Of a stretch of 64,000 bases of DNA, positions 11,798-25,400 are shown in pieces (position 1 is the first letter of the stretch; every line of letters starts with the position of its first letter). The notes under the pieces were generated by a model. It did no database searches. It saw only the letters and a program-made list of their open reading frames with translations, and was not told where the DNA came from. The stretch lies in contig CM038469.1 of assembly GCA_021464415.1 (NCBI GenBank), positions 62,353,650 through 62,417,649 on the forward strand, given 5' to 3'. Source of the stretch: Lonicera japonica. Taxonomy: Eukaryota; Streptophyta; Magnoliopsida; Dipsacales; Caprifoliaceae. The translations under genes and the position numbers were made by a program.

Positions 11798-13445
11798 ATT
11801 TGTAATCTTGATCTTATTTTAACATTATAATAATATAATAGCATTTGAAGTGATGCGTTGGGAACCAAATATAGCGTTAAACGTTGTGACATTTACATGA
11901 TATTTGTAATTCAAATATGGTTTTAATACAAGTATCCTCTGTGCGAGTTCAAATTCTTTCTTTTGCATCCTGCTGTCAACTGTTGTTGGAATCGTACAAT
12001 CTATTTGAGTTGTGCTTGTATTGCAGTCTGTTAATACGAAGATTTCTGTTACTCCTTATTCATTGGGAGTATCATAATAATTATTTCCATACACCCTAAG
12101 AAAATTTCTGGAAAGTCAGGAAATTTTGTATTAAAATAGTTCAATAGCAGGACACAGCCAAATAAACCACATTATTTTAAGGTGAGTGCTATTTGCATTA
12201 CATAAAACATTTGATAACACCCTATAAAACATTTGATAACATATACTTGTCATCAAGCAAATGAAACATGAAATAAAATCAAATATTTTATGTTGTGAAA
12301 ATAACAACCACCTATCTTAACTTCCATCTCAAAAACATTACAAGTTGAAGTTACAATTATGTTCTGGAACTTCTGTCTCAAAATCATCACGGGTTGAAGT
12401 TACAATCATATTCTCGAAAGTCGGCACTTTCATAACTGTCACGTTTAAAAAAAATTGAGAGAAAAGTACCCTTGGCTTAAAGAAATAAAGAGAAAATGGC
12501 ACTACTTCAATTTTGTTCCTGGGTCAGTTTCAAGACTTGTTATCAACCCCACACAATCGCCCTACATCCATAATAGATTATCGCCCAAAATGACTACTCA
12601 AGACATTATTTGAGTTCTTCTAACTCGTACTGAAAAGAATAATCTTGTTTCAATTGAGTACTTGCCTATTTACAAACGTTATGCTTTCAAAATCCTTGCA
12701 CTTCAATTGAGTACTTGCACACTCCACGCACGTCTTTAATATATAATAAGTGTTCAAAAAGATGTAGATGAAGTGTTACTAAAGCTAGAGAACTCATTTG
12801 AGGTGCTAATATCCTTGCCCAAAGTAAACATATTGTTTCGACAATTAAGAAATCATGTCACCAATCACAACTGCAAAGGCCTGGTCAACCAGAAGGATTA
12901 ACTGACAAAATTGAGTCCCTCGGAATGACTCCCACGCAACGCCACAAGCGTAGTGTTTCTTTTCTTACCTGGCGAAAGATTCCACCGAGGTCCCTGCAAC
13001 TGAAAGTAAATGAGTAGGGGCTGCTACTGGAATATGAGACATGGAGAGTAACATTTTCTTTTGGAAAAATCATTATTCCATGTGTAGAGAATGGTCAGTC
13101 AAGCACAAAAATGCAAACATATAATAAAATAATAATCTTCACAAACTGCTAATGACAACCACCTACGTGCTTTAAAATAAAAAAAAAAGAATCAAATTGC
13201 AATGATACATGCCATTCACAAACTTCATCAAAAAAGTTGCTGAGCTTCTATGGAATGTACAAAGTTAATATTAATTATCACTTGTAGCAAAACCAAGGTT
13301 AATAGCCTAAAATGGCAATTAAAATATGAGAAAAGACTAGTTGGTGCTCTACCTCAAACACGAAAAAATGGGGCATCTTTACCCAGTCTATAAGAGTGAA
13401 ACCTCTGAAACATGTATCAGCAGAGCACACAAAACTATAGGAACC
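11798..13445. other. Tail-to-tail spacer between TSSC4-like gene and SUVH4
   Basis: This must hold the 3' UTRs of both convergent genes. An approximately 49-bp direct repeat lies at about 12320-12418 (two copies of CTTCxxTCTCAAAAxCATxAC followed by GTTGAAGTTACAAT). On the minus strand near 12965-13000 there is a short stretch with good splice sites on both sides (TTCAG| and CAG|GTAAG), possibly a spliced 3' UTR of SUVH4. No ORF is convincing. Confidence 0.5.
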
Positions 13446-16400
13446 CTAGTATAACCTCTTTCTACAATCAGCCGCGCCACAATAGCATGGCATCTTCTTA
13501 ATCTTGCCATCTGCACCGATGACACTATCAAGCACATAGCCATAGTCATAGGTAAGCTCCTGTGTGAGACAAATTGCACAAGTCAGTCGCAAAATAATTC
13601 AAAACGCATCCATTCCAAGCAGGTTAAAGATATCTCCCATGGGGGAAAGTAATACAACTTGAGTACAATTCTCGAGACTTCAGAAGAAACGAGGGCATAA
13701 TCAACATTTCACAAGGAAATCCTGTCATCCAAAAACTATTTATTACAACTATCATCATATTCAGAGTTATTTCAGTTAGACTAATTAGATAAGAATAAAG
13801 ATCATATTTATATATCAAAAGGAAAGGATAAAGAAACACCGACTTATAGTATGATTACGACTAGACTTATCCTTCCTCGATCTTTAAATGTTCTTTTCTT
13901 TCTTTTTTCTCAAATGGATGCAACCTGGTTTATATCAAAGAAAGAACTAAGCTTGGAGTATTTTATTGCCGCCTCCAATGACAAACTAACAAGAACTCCT
14001 AACTCGAATTTTAGAATGTCAAAAGGTTATCAAACGGTTACAATTAACCAGGGGGAATATTAACCAAGACCCAGCTTTCAACATTTTAAAAGGCAATGTT
14101 ATCAGCCGCCAAATAAATTTTGGGAGAGAGGGGGATGGAGGTGGAAAGAGAGAAAGAGGGGGACGGAAGGGGAGAGAGAGAGAGACCTTTAACGCTGGAA
14201 TGTTATCAGCCGCAAATAGGATGACCCGTGCCAGTTTCATGTCGTGGTGATCACTCAACACGCACTGAACAAACAAATTTGGCTGGCAGCTATGATTGAT
14301 AAACCTCGCAACGTTGCCAGTGCTGCCGGCATCAATGCAGAATTCTGGACCGCTGTCCTTGTCGTCCTCCTTCACCAAATGTGAGATCGACACATCTCGA
14401 AAGCGTCTCTGGTGAATAGACAGAAATCAGCCCATACAAAAATATAATGTGCCAAACTGAAATCACCCCAAAGAAACCAGTGGCACAGCTAGGAAGATCA
14501 AAACAAAGTAACAAGACACTTCCCACCATACACTATTAACATGAGTAGCATTAAGCAAAAAAGAAAAAGAAAAAAAAAGTACAAGTCACATCTAAAGAGT
14601 GTGCATGATTGCCAATGTTTCCATAGAAAAAACTAGGTAAAAAATTGTGCAATTTAACACCAAAAGTTGGAATTACATTGTTACCGTCGGAAAAGTTTAT
14701 GTTTTCCACCAACAAAATGGAGGGAACCAAGCACGTCTAAATGCCTCTTTCATGGATTCATATTCCTAGAAACTGAATACCTGGAATTAGGTTATTTTCA
14801 ATACAAATACTTCTCGATCAAAGTTACAAAACACACCTTACTGGTTCATATTTAAAATCATCCAAGCGTACTATCAGGAAAATTAAACATCAAAAGCCTG
14901 TTTGGGAATCCCCAGAAATGGTTCAAACCAGGTAACAGGGACATGAATACTACCAGTCAGGTGACAAAATCGAGATACTATGATCAGCTTTATTCAGACA
15001 ATTTTATGACCTGACCATAGCATTGGTTATCCTTGTAATGTTTAACAGCTTTTAGTCCAAAACATTAAAATAGAAAATAAAGGGGCAAACAGAATTGCTA
15101 AGCCAGCGAAAAAACATCCAACAAGTAATTCGAAAATAAATTCACAAGAAAATTAAGAAAATTTCAGGTTTTGTGAAACTAATCTGCTACAAAGAGAAAT
15201 GTTGTGATGATGAAACCAATTCATAAAAAATGCTTAAATAAAATGGGAAAAATGAACATGAAAATTCAGCATAGATCTATAGAGTTTGTGTTTCTGTACC
15301 TCCCGTCCATCCAGCCCCTTAATTGTTTGTAAGCAGTCGATGTCAAAAATGTAACTGTTGTCCGTAACAGTGTCCAGGTCATCTGTCTTCCTAAGTACTC
15401 CCATATACTCACAAACAACAGCACCAGAACGAATCGTATCCCAAGACCTAACTGCCCAGCCTTTATTTGGAGTCTTGAAAACCTGTTGAGAATAACAATG
15501 TTAAACATGAGTCAAATTACAAATTTGAGAAAACAAAAATAAATGAATGAATACTCCCTAGTCCCTCCATCCCAAATTGAGAATCCACAGTTCCTTTCTG
15601 GGGTGCCCCAAATTAAGATTTAGTTTCCGTTTTGAGACATGAGCAGCATACCAAATCTCAGTACAGGAAACAAGTTTTCTTCTCAAAATTGATTGTATTG
15701 AAAATTAGTGTATCCGTAGAAAGTGGTGAAAGTCAAAACAAGACTCTTAATTTGGGAAGGTGAGAGTAGAAAATAAGAATTAATTAATATGTTACGGGCA
15801 CTGACCTCAAGTCTATGCTTCAGTCCTCTCTGGGACGTCCTGTTGACACAGTCAGGCCCACAGCCACAGTTTGGGCCGCACTCAAATACAACATCCTTGG
15901 CTTCAATAAGCCTGTAATGGGCAATGAAGGCAACATAACCATCATAAAGAAGATCTGTAACAATAAAAGGCACTCAACTGGAACAACACCCAAGCCAAAA
16001 AAGAAAAACAAAGCCATTGCTAAACAATTATCTCGCATATCTCTTGCTCATATCATTACAGAGAATAGTATATAAAATGAACATATCAAGGAGAATAACT
16101 AATAGGATTTCTAGATTTCATCAAGAAAATCTTTGTGGGTTGAGATCTGTTACTCACCTGCCTCCATCCTTATGAACATATGGGAAGTCAGAGCCATTAA
16201 GCCTAGCACAAGCACAAATATTGGGGTCCTTACAACTACCCTCGCCCTTACAACAATTGCATCCAGGGGCATTTACAGGAAGCTTGACACTTTTTGATAC
16301 TTGAACAGAGTTGATATATGTGAAACCTGCTATTTCTCAATATAGAGATTATAAAAAGTTACATGAAATATTATCAAGGTACAGAATTATATAAAAAATA

Positions 16401-19400
16401 AGCAATGTATAAATATAATAAAAATAAAAAGCAAATTTCTTTCAAGGAAATATAATCATGGTACAGGATTATGAGGCTTTGCATGAAAAGATAACAACAA
16501 AGTTTTGAAAAGACCACCTAAGACTCTAATAATTTCACTTGCAAAGAGGTAAGTTCATTGAAAAATCAAACAACCTAAAGATTTCAGAAACGTTACTTCT
16601 CATATTACTCAAATGGTTGTATTTGGTTTCGGTTTTGTTTAGTCCAAAAAGAAAAATTGTCATATTTGTATTATACATACATAATGGTAAGCCCTGCCTG
16701 TAGCACTATGAATGTTTATAAGGAATTTTCTCCACCGTATGGTAACTATCCACATTTAGAATTATATGTACCCACAGGCTATGCATTTTTCACATTACAA
16801 ATTGTTGGAAAACATATCTACTTCTTGGTATCAGAGGACTAAGAAACTAATCAAGGGTTTTCTTCATCCTTTTCCAGAGGTTGGCCTTTCACTACCTGCC
16901 CGGTCAAAGAATTCTTCTCTTTTTCAATCTCTGGTTGGGCCCTATCAATTTCTTAACTGCTGCAATCAACTTTGCGCAAAAAAATTTTTGGAGTATGTTG
17001 CTGGTTACGCTATAGTAATTAGTTGGTTCAAAATCTGCCATGTGCTAGCCTTTATACTCCCATTAGATTATTGTTGAGCTTAGTATTGGTGGTTTGTAGT
17101 GGAACTGATCCTATATGTCTTGTCTACTCATTTTGACCTCTTTGAGGTATTTCCTTACTTACTTTGTTATGAACTAAGGTTCATTTGGTGCTGGCAAGTG
17201 TTGTTCAACGGTGTTATGTTTGCCGAGTTGGCTCGTTTGGTCTCGTGATCGATCTTATTTTGGATGGATGTTGTATCCACTTTTAGCTCATGTTGCCTTT
17301 TCTTTTTTCCAGAATTGACGCACTTTTTGGGACATGCAAAACACATCTCAAGCACAGAATTTTCAACTTAATTGAAAACTCAAGGGGAGCAATTTTTCAA
17401 AGGTGTGGCAAAAGTTTTCATGGAAAGAATCTACAAACTCCAAGGAATGCCTGAAACCATTTTATCTGACAGAGATCCTATCTTCACCAGTAATTTTTGG
17501 AAAGAATTCTTCAAACTCTTGGGGACAAAGTTGCAGCTAGGCATGCCTACCACCCACAAATGGATGGGCAAACTGAAAGAGTTGATGCATGTGTCGAGCA
17601 TTAATAAGAAGCATAACCGGGGCACAAACCAAAAGAGTGGAATGTGTGGCTACCCTCAGCTGAAAGGGTTGCTGAATATAAACTACCATTATAGTCTTAA
17701 AAATGACTCCCTTCCAAGCCCTCTATGGCTACTCCTCATCTCCCTGGATGCCCTAAATTGAAGATACTCAAATAGCTGCAGTAGAGGATTACTTGAAAGG
17801 AGAGAGATACTCTTGCATCTAGTCAAAGAATGGCAGTTCAGGAGAAGATGAAACACTTTACTGACAAAGGGAGAGTTGAAAAGCACTGGATTATCTTAAG
17901 GTAGTAGTCCTTAGGCAATCAACTGCGGCATTAAGGAAGAACATGAAGCTGGCTGCTAAGTATAATGGGCCCTATCAGGTGCTGGAAAAACGAGGGAAGG
18001 TAGCTTACAGCCAAAATTCATCCCATCTTTCATGTTTCTCCACTTAAGAAGCAGCTAGAGAAGCAGCAGAATGTCAATTATTCTCTACCTAATTTTAATG
18101 TTGAAGTGCCGGAAGCGATTCAACCATTGGCTATTATTTTAAATTTTTTTTATCAGAAACAAACTTATATTGAAAAAGGGAATCGATACAAGCAATGAAG
18201 GGCTAATGGTTTACAAGCAGTCTACCAAAAGCCCCAAAGACAGAAATGGAAAGTTCAAAATAACCAGCATTAACAAAATATCAAACTAAAAAATAAACAT
18301 AAAAAACAAACAACTAATTAACACCCCTCAAAACTCCAGGCTAGAGTTACAGCCAAAATCCTTCAACCCACAGCTGCACACCAATCCCGTCTAAGATCAT
18401 CAAGAGATAATGAACTGAACAAACTAGACGTATAGGCCCATAAAGATGCGGACGACTTAACCCTCTGCCAGATTTCCTAGACGTGCACTTCTTTGCCTTC
18501 AAAGATTCTTCTATTTCTTTCACCCCAAACACACCATAAAACATGACCTCCATAAAATCTTAGACCTCTTCTTATTGCCTCTAAAACTCCATCCAATTAA
18601 CAAAACTTCATTCCACGACTTGGGGAATACTGAAATAATACCTAACTCCCTACGAACAAATGCTACTCAAAACACCAAAACCAATGTCACCAACTATTCT
18701 AAACCTTTCATGTAATGTGACTTGTACGTCTTTTCTCAAAAATCACATATCGGAAAATTCAACATGATAGAGAAGAAAATTCAACTATGTGGAAGTATTG
18801 AACAAGAAAAAGAAGAAAGAACTAAAGAAGCTAAGAGAAGTACAAACAGGGACCTTCTGAGATCTACAATAAGAAAAAACAAGTGAGGAAGCACGTGAAG
18901 ATTATAAAAGAGAAAGATGGAAATTAAAAAGGAAAGCCTTTTAATGTGCCTCCTGCCATGAAGCAAACGATCTCCAGTTTCTGTAATGTGCCTCGCCTTA
19001 AACATTATACAGCCCCCAAATTCTCAGGGCAATGTTTGGATAAATTTATACTCGGCTAGGAATTTTAAAAGATTGTTGGGTATTTACATCCCTACTCGCT
19101 CAAACGACACTCACAAATTAGTGGAGACTTGAGAATCAGTTGAAATTTGAAAATTCCAATGTTTTAATCACTTTTACAGGCACTTGGTGAGAATAAGCAG
19201 CAGCATATCACTACAGTTATTTTTTCATTATGAAAAAGTACTACTAATAAAACCTGTAACAAAACGTGCAAACACAAAACACAATAATGTATCAAGTCAG
19301 GATAAACAAAAAGTATTGCAGCCAGTTTCCGTCTAATGACAACTTTCTAAGGTAATCCGAAAATTCAACTTGCCAGTTGGTGCAACAGGTGGATCGTCAA

Positions 19401-22400
19401 TCAAATTGGTAGCTGGAATTGGAAGGCACTCTTTTCCCTGAGCAATGTCCTCGCAAACCAACCTACTCCATTAAAACAGCAAGTTTTGATTGTTTTTGTA
19501 TCGACTCCAAGAAGTGAAAATTTCCACTTGTAAAAATCAGAAATTACTGTACCCGCGTATTTCTGCAACCGATTTAGGAATACCAACCCGAGCAAAATGA
19601 ACCTGTTACAGAGGTGAAAACAAATATAAAGAAAGCATCCAAATCAAGGATGAATGTTCAAATGATATTAACCCAGCCAAAGATGACAGGCATCCAAAAC
19701 ATTTTTAAAGATCCAAAACAAAAAAATGAAAAATACTTAACAGCAACTCCAATAACTACAACTAACTACAGCCAATAAAGAATTACAGAATACATCCAGG
19801 ATCTCTTAAAAGGTTAAAATACAATAAATAAATTAGATACTGAAAAAGAAGGTGCCACAGATATGAAGCATGGACACCCCCCAGAAGCCCTAGTGTTTTT
19901 ATGTTACTTTTCCAGAAAATTGCATATACATTTTATCTGTCTGGTCAAATCCCGTGCCCAAGTTGGTGCTTCATACGCCTTAAACAAAGGAAGTAAGAAA
20001 GTAAATATTACTAAAGCATAACTGGATAGAGATAATCACAGCTGCTGCGAATTTTTTGATATGTCATAAAGCAAAATTTTAATCAGAGGCGACAGCCCAA
20101 AAATAAAAATTGGTTACAAGTGAATATAGAATTGAGGCAGCCTAAGGCTTTTAATATCTATTTATTTATTTTTTTGATAGAAAACAAAAGATTTTATTAA
20201 ACAACTGAAAATATACCCTGATAATAACAATCTTCAAAAAAGCTAGAGAGCAGAGGATTAGACATCCACTGAAAGTACTAGCGACTCGGGATCAACCAAT
20301 CAACACCTTACAACATTAAAACTATCCAAAGAAAACAAAAAACAATCAGCTGCATCCAAAACACCTGAAGCTTTCGCTCACAGCCCAACCAAAAAATAAG
20401 AACACTCCCAAATGTCAATCAGATCATTGCTTATATCTTCAAACACCCTTCAGTTACGTTCAGACCAAATCAACCGTGCTATTGCCATCATAAAGAAGCT
20501 CCATAACTGCTTAACTTTCTTACTATTCTGCCTGAAATACCATTTAATAATCAAGAACTCATTCCATCTCTTAGGAAAAACTCCCTCCATGCCAAACATC
20601 TTTAATGCTTTTGACCACACATGCATGACAAACTCACAATGTAGCAAAATATGGTCAATGCTCTCCGTGTCTCTCCTACACAAAACACACCACGAGGGAG
20701 AAAGAGACATAAATGGCCTTCTCACTTGAACCTTGTCACACGTGCTCACTTTCCCCAAAGAGGCCAACCATGCAAACACTTTTATTTTGGAAGGGATTCC
20801 ACCTTTCCAAATAACGCTGAATTGAGGGAAAAGAGGACTCGAAGAAGAGCATGAAAGAATTTTGAAGAAGGATTTGCAAGAAAACTCACCCAAAGGGTGC
20901 CCCACACAAATTCTTTTGTCCAAAGACTCGCGATTAATTTGAATATTATCAATGGTATTTAATAAGGAGATGAATTCATCAAATTCGCTATCATTGAAAC
21001 TTCTAGAAAAAGCTCAATCCCCAGGAATAATTGAAATGAGTGTGCCAAGATAAGACCGATTGAATGTTCATATTACGATTGCTGGATAGACGATATAGAC
21101 GAGGAACAGACTCTTTCAAAGGACAATTACCCACCCATAAATCTTCCCAAAATCGAATTCTATCACCCCGCAAACCACTTGGTATTTCCCAAGGCTTTTA
21201 ATATCTATTGACTAACTATAAAACCATTTCACCCTGCAAAATCATTTATCGGAACAAAGGCAGAAGCACTAGTGCTTTAAGTAAATAAATTCTATGCTGC
21301 TTGTAAGAAAAATATACCAAACCTGTTCAGTGGTCAAACAAGACTGCCCTTCAAGACGCTTCAGTCGAAACTTATATACAGTAAATCCAGAAATACCTTT
21401 CTCAGCCCAGAAACTATCAACCTTCAAAATAAGAAAATAGTTCCTATGAACTATTAGATTTTCTCATAAGAAATATAGGGATTGACAAAGTTGTTCAAGA
21501 AACAGTCAACTCCATACTGGGGAAAAGAAAAGCAGTGTGTACCTTGTAGAAGAAAGAGAATAAGCATCATATTTTCTATAAGGTTACCTTGTATAATCCA
21601 TCATATGTGTAAACCTTGCCAACGTAACTATCTTTACACTGATGGCCACGGATAACTCTAACAGGCACACCTTGTTCCATGGCATGCTGCAATGAGATGT
21701 GAAACGGTGATATTTATGGCCTAGCAACATTTTACAGGAAACAAAAGCAAAATATGTGTCCAACAGGATTATTCTTGGATTATGGGCAAAACAATGGGTT
21801 AAGTGGAAATTCGCTGATGCAGGTAACCTTTCAAGGGAAGTAGGGGAAGATTATGCTTGTCAGTTAGGACAGTAAGGTGGTAGATTCAGAATGCATGGCT
21901 GCTGCCAGAATTGATATTCTCAATGTCAAAATGTATTATAATAACGTGTATACAAGCTGTGAAAAGAACCGCACCACAATCCACATAACATATATATATA
22001 TCCAAACAATATACAAATAGAAAGCCAGATACTATATGTATATTAAAGTAAATACAAAGATCTTTATGTATATGGGGATCTAAATAGATATATACACCCA
22101 CATATATAATATAACATATAGAGGGCGAGAAGACAGAATGAAATACATGGACGATGGAGAAAGTGAAGGTGTACAGGGGGTGGACTGGGTAGGGAGGTTG
22201 GAAGTGCAAAGGTAGGGGTGATGGAATACAGGGGACAGGAAGAAGGGGGTACTGGTTGAAGAGAAAAAGTCATAACTCAAAAGCCCTTTAGGATGCATAA
22301 ACTAAACTGAGTAAAGATGCAAGAAAAGAAAGGCGTTGCTTGTGAATAGCAAGAAGGGCAAAACGTTCCTTCCTTTTGAGGAATATTTCGACAAGGCACA

Positions 22401-25400
22401 AGTATGCCTTTTCAACATGTTATTAAGTGCAGTAAAGAAAATGGGCAGCATAATGCTATTCCAGTAGAGACAGACAATGCTACCAACAATATATCTAGAG
22501 CAGAGCTGCCAAAGGTGAAGCCAGATTTTAAAAAAAAAAATTACTGCGATGAACAGTCATACCTCAGAATCAACATGGCAACACAAAGAAGAATATCGAC
22601 AAAAAGAAACGAATGGTAGAAACACGTACCTTTAGTCCCAAATTACCACGTTCCATTACTTGATCACTTACTTGACGCTTATTGCCAAGTAAATTATTAC
22701 CACCTTGACCAGTATAGACTACATCCTCGCAATTATCCACATCATCCTCATACTGACCCGAGATAACAATGGCTACAGAAAGTGGTAATTTGTAGCCACC
22801 ATACGTAACCTACAACAATCAATAGGAAAAAGAAAAAATTAATGATAGAAGTGGACAAGCAGATGAATTAGATGAACTGAAAAGAACAGAGATTAACACA
22901 ACCAAGGATCTTCCTTTGCACTTCTCAGTTCTTGAAACAAAATATTAATAACAATGCCAAAGAGGACAGAGTGAATAAAACAATACACCTTACTAACAAA
23001 CAAGCAAAGACTGTTAACCTTTGTTGCTAAAAGCATGAATCTCAAGATTATATGACACATGAAATACCTAGATTGTATTAAAAGAGCAAAAAAAAAACTT
23101 TTCAAAAGAAGTGTATAAAACATGAAATCACCACCCCCTCCGTCTTGAAGAAAATAATTAAATTCATGAAAATCGAAATACCAATTATTTACGGGTTAGC
23201 ACTCTTCTGATTTAATTTTCTATTAACAATCTCATTGATTGAGTCATCCATGTCTTGGGGCAACACAAAAATCTAACATCGCCTCTGAAAAGGCTCCAGA
23301 CTTCCTTCAACTAATCAGATTCAGGAATCCCTTACTCCTTAGGGTTGCCATCTTGTACCGCTATTGTGAAGGACAACACCAGCCATTAATGGAGTTTAAC
23401 GGGTTTAGTGGTTTTGAGAAATAAGTCCTCAAAAGGGCTTAGCCTTTTTCTCCTTCGGAAGTATGAAAAATTGAAAATTCTTGAGGGAGGAAATGAAAGT
23501 TCTCCCTGGCACAAGTCGTTTTATAAAAGGGGTATCCCCCAGGTACATTCAGGGAAAATATGGCATAGGGTATAGTACACCTCATGGGGGCTGTCGTCAC
23601 GGCAGCTAGAGGGGGCAATAGACCTTCCAGCTGTCTTTCGTGACAGAACAGTAGAATAATGTAAAAAACAGTAAAACAGCAACAGAAACTAGTGGTGTTA
23701 CTTCTTTGGTGTTTTACCAAATGATTAATTGCTGTGACTTTTGTTTTGATTTCAGTATTTCAAAAATCAAAATACCCAAAAACCGCTTTGTTTGGGTTTG
23801 CTTGTGTGTTTTCAAAACTAAGAACCGAAAACTAAAAACGCCAAACATCGTATTTTGGTTTTAGTATATGCCAAATACAAACCAAACTGACCAAACCCAA
23901 ATTAATTCCAAGATAAGCATTCTAGCCATTCCGCTAAAACCTGATTAATTCATCACCCTATGCCAGAGAGGAATTCAATTCCAATCGAAACTAGCAAATT
24001 GATTTTCCTACTACACAAGTGATCTTAGATACCAAAATCCTTATCCCCATAACACAGAGTATCTGCTTCCCCACGGGCAACGCAATAGTGTCCTGAGGGA
24101 GGAGTTTAGAGGCCTTAACAATTGCTAGATTGGGTATATGTTTAATCATCTTCATGTTTTAACTTTTAAGTGACATTATTTTACACGGTGAGAAGCAAGA
24201 AAAGATGCACCATAGAATGAGAGCTCCTTAATATAAAAATTCTTACACTGATCAACAAACACAGTTGCAAGTAAGACGTACTAAGAACAAACTGCAACCT
24301 AATTATCCTAAATCGCTGAAGAGTGAAGACCTCAGAGGACGTAGCAAACTTAAGTGTAAGAAAAATTTCGCACCGATTATGTATCCAATCATTTTATTAG
24401 ATTTATTTACAGACACTTGTTGGATTCTTCTACAGTTCTCGAAAAATTCTAAAATCAACTACGATTAGTGGTAAACACTAAACCAAGTTCCAAAATCTAT
24501 AAGCTAACATGAAACTATTGAGTGAAAATGTTGTACTTCGGTTGATATTAGAGAGTTATTGATGTTAGAAAGAGAAATAAGAGTTTAAGAGATCTGATAT
24601 TGGCCATGTATGTTGAAATTCTTTACCTAATTTATCTAGCCCTGAATGTACACCAATCTTGAAGATCAAGACATATATCTTCATTCATCATTCTCTATCA
24701 ACAAAGGTATTTATATGCACAATATAACACAGTGCATATGAAAATTAAAGAACAATTAATCTATTTTGTATTATTACTTTGTTGCCTGTCGCAATCGTAT
24801 CCTAATTTTTTTGAGATTTTCTGAATCACCAAACCAGCATCATGTCACACCCAAACCCGACACCCGCATCCGTGCTTCCTAGTTTAGAAACTATCTCGCC
24901 AAGAAACTTAAGTTGTTTAGAAGAGGCTGCACAAAGCATATCAAGCAAATAACTACTTTATTTTGGGTAGTGATACTTATGATTTAGGAAATTAGTAATA
25001 GTTTAACTGTTAGGATTATTATGGTCCAGTAATAAGATCAGTGTTTTTATTGGTATTTCAATAGTAGATGAATTAGGGTTTTGATATATTTCCTCATAGG
25101 AGTAAAACTAGGATTTTATTTCTCCTATAAATATCATTTTAATCCTTCTTTTTTTTGATAAGAAACAAAGCCAATCTCATTAAAACAAAAGCGGGAGAAA
25201 CAGATTCACTAGTGACAGAGGGCAAGATATCCTCTGCACAAGAGAAACATAAGAATTACAAGCTTGCAGATTGGTCAAAAAAACTAAAACAATCTAATCT
25301 AAAGAGGAAACTCTGAGTCGAATCGATAACATTAAATGCCCTAGCCCACAAATCTGCCGAAAAAATAAAATTATCCCAAATCTCCTCAGCTCCACTGACT

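Noticed and set aside
12885..13073. Minus-strand ORF downstream of SUVH4
   Set aside because: No family resemblance; possible splice sites suggest at most a spliced 3' UTR.
15550..15790. Possible Stowaway MITE in SUVH4 intron 13
   Set aside because: The left side resembles CTCCCTxxGTCCCTCCATCCC, but the right end and TA duplication could not be matched.
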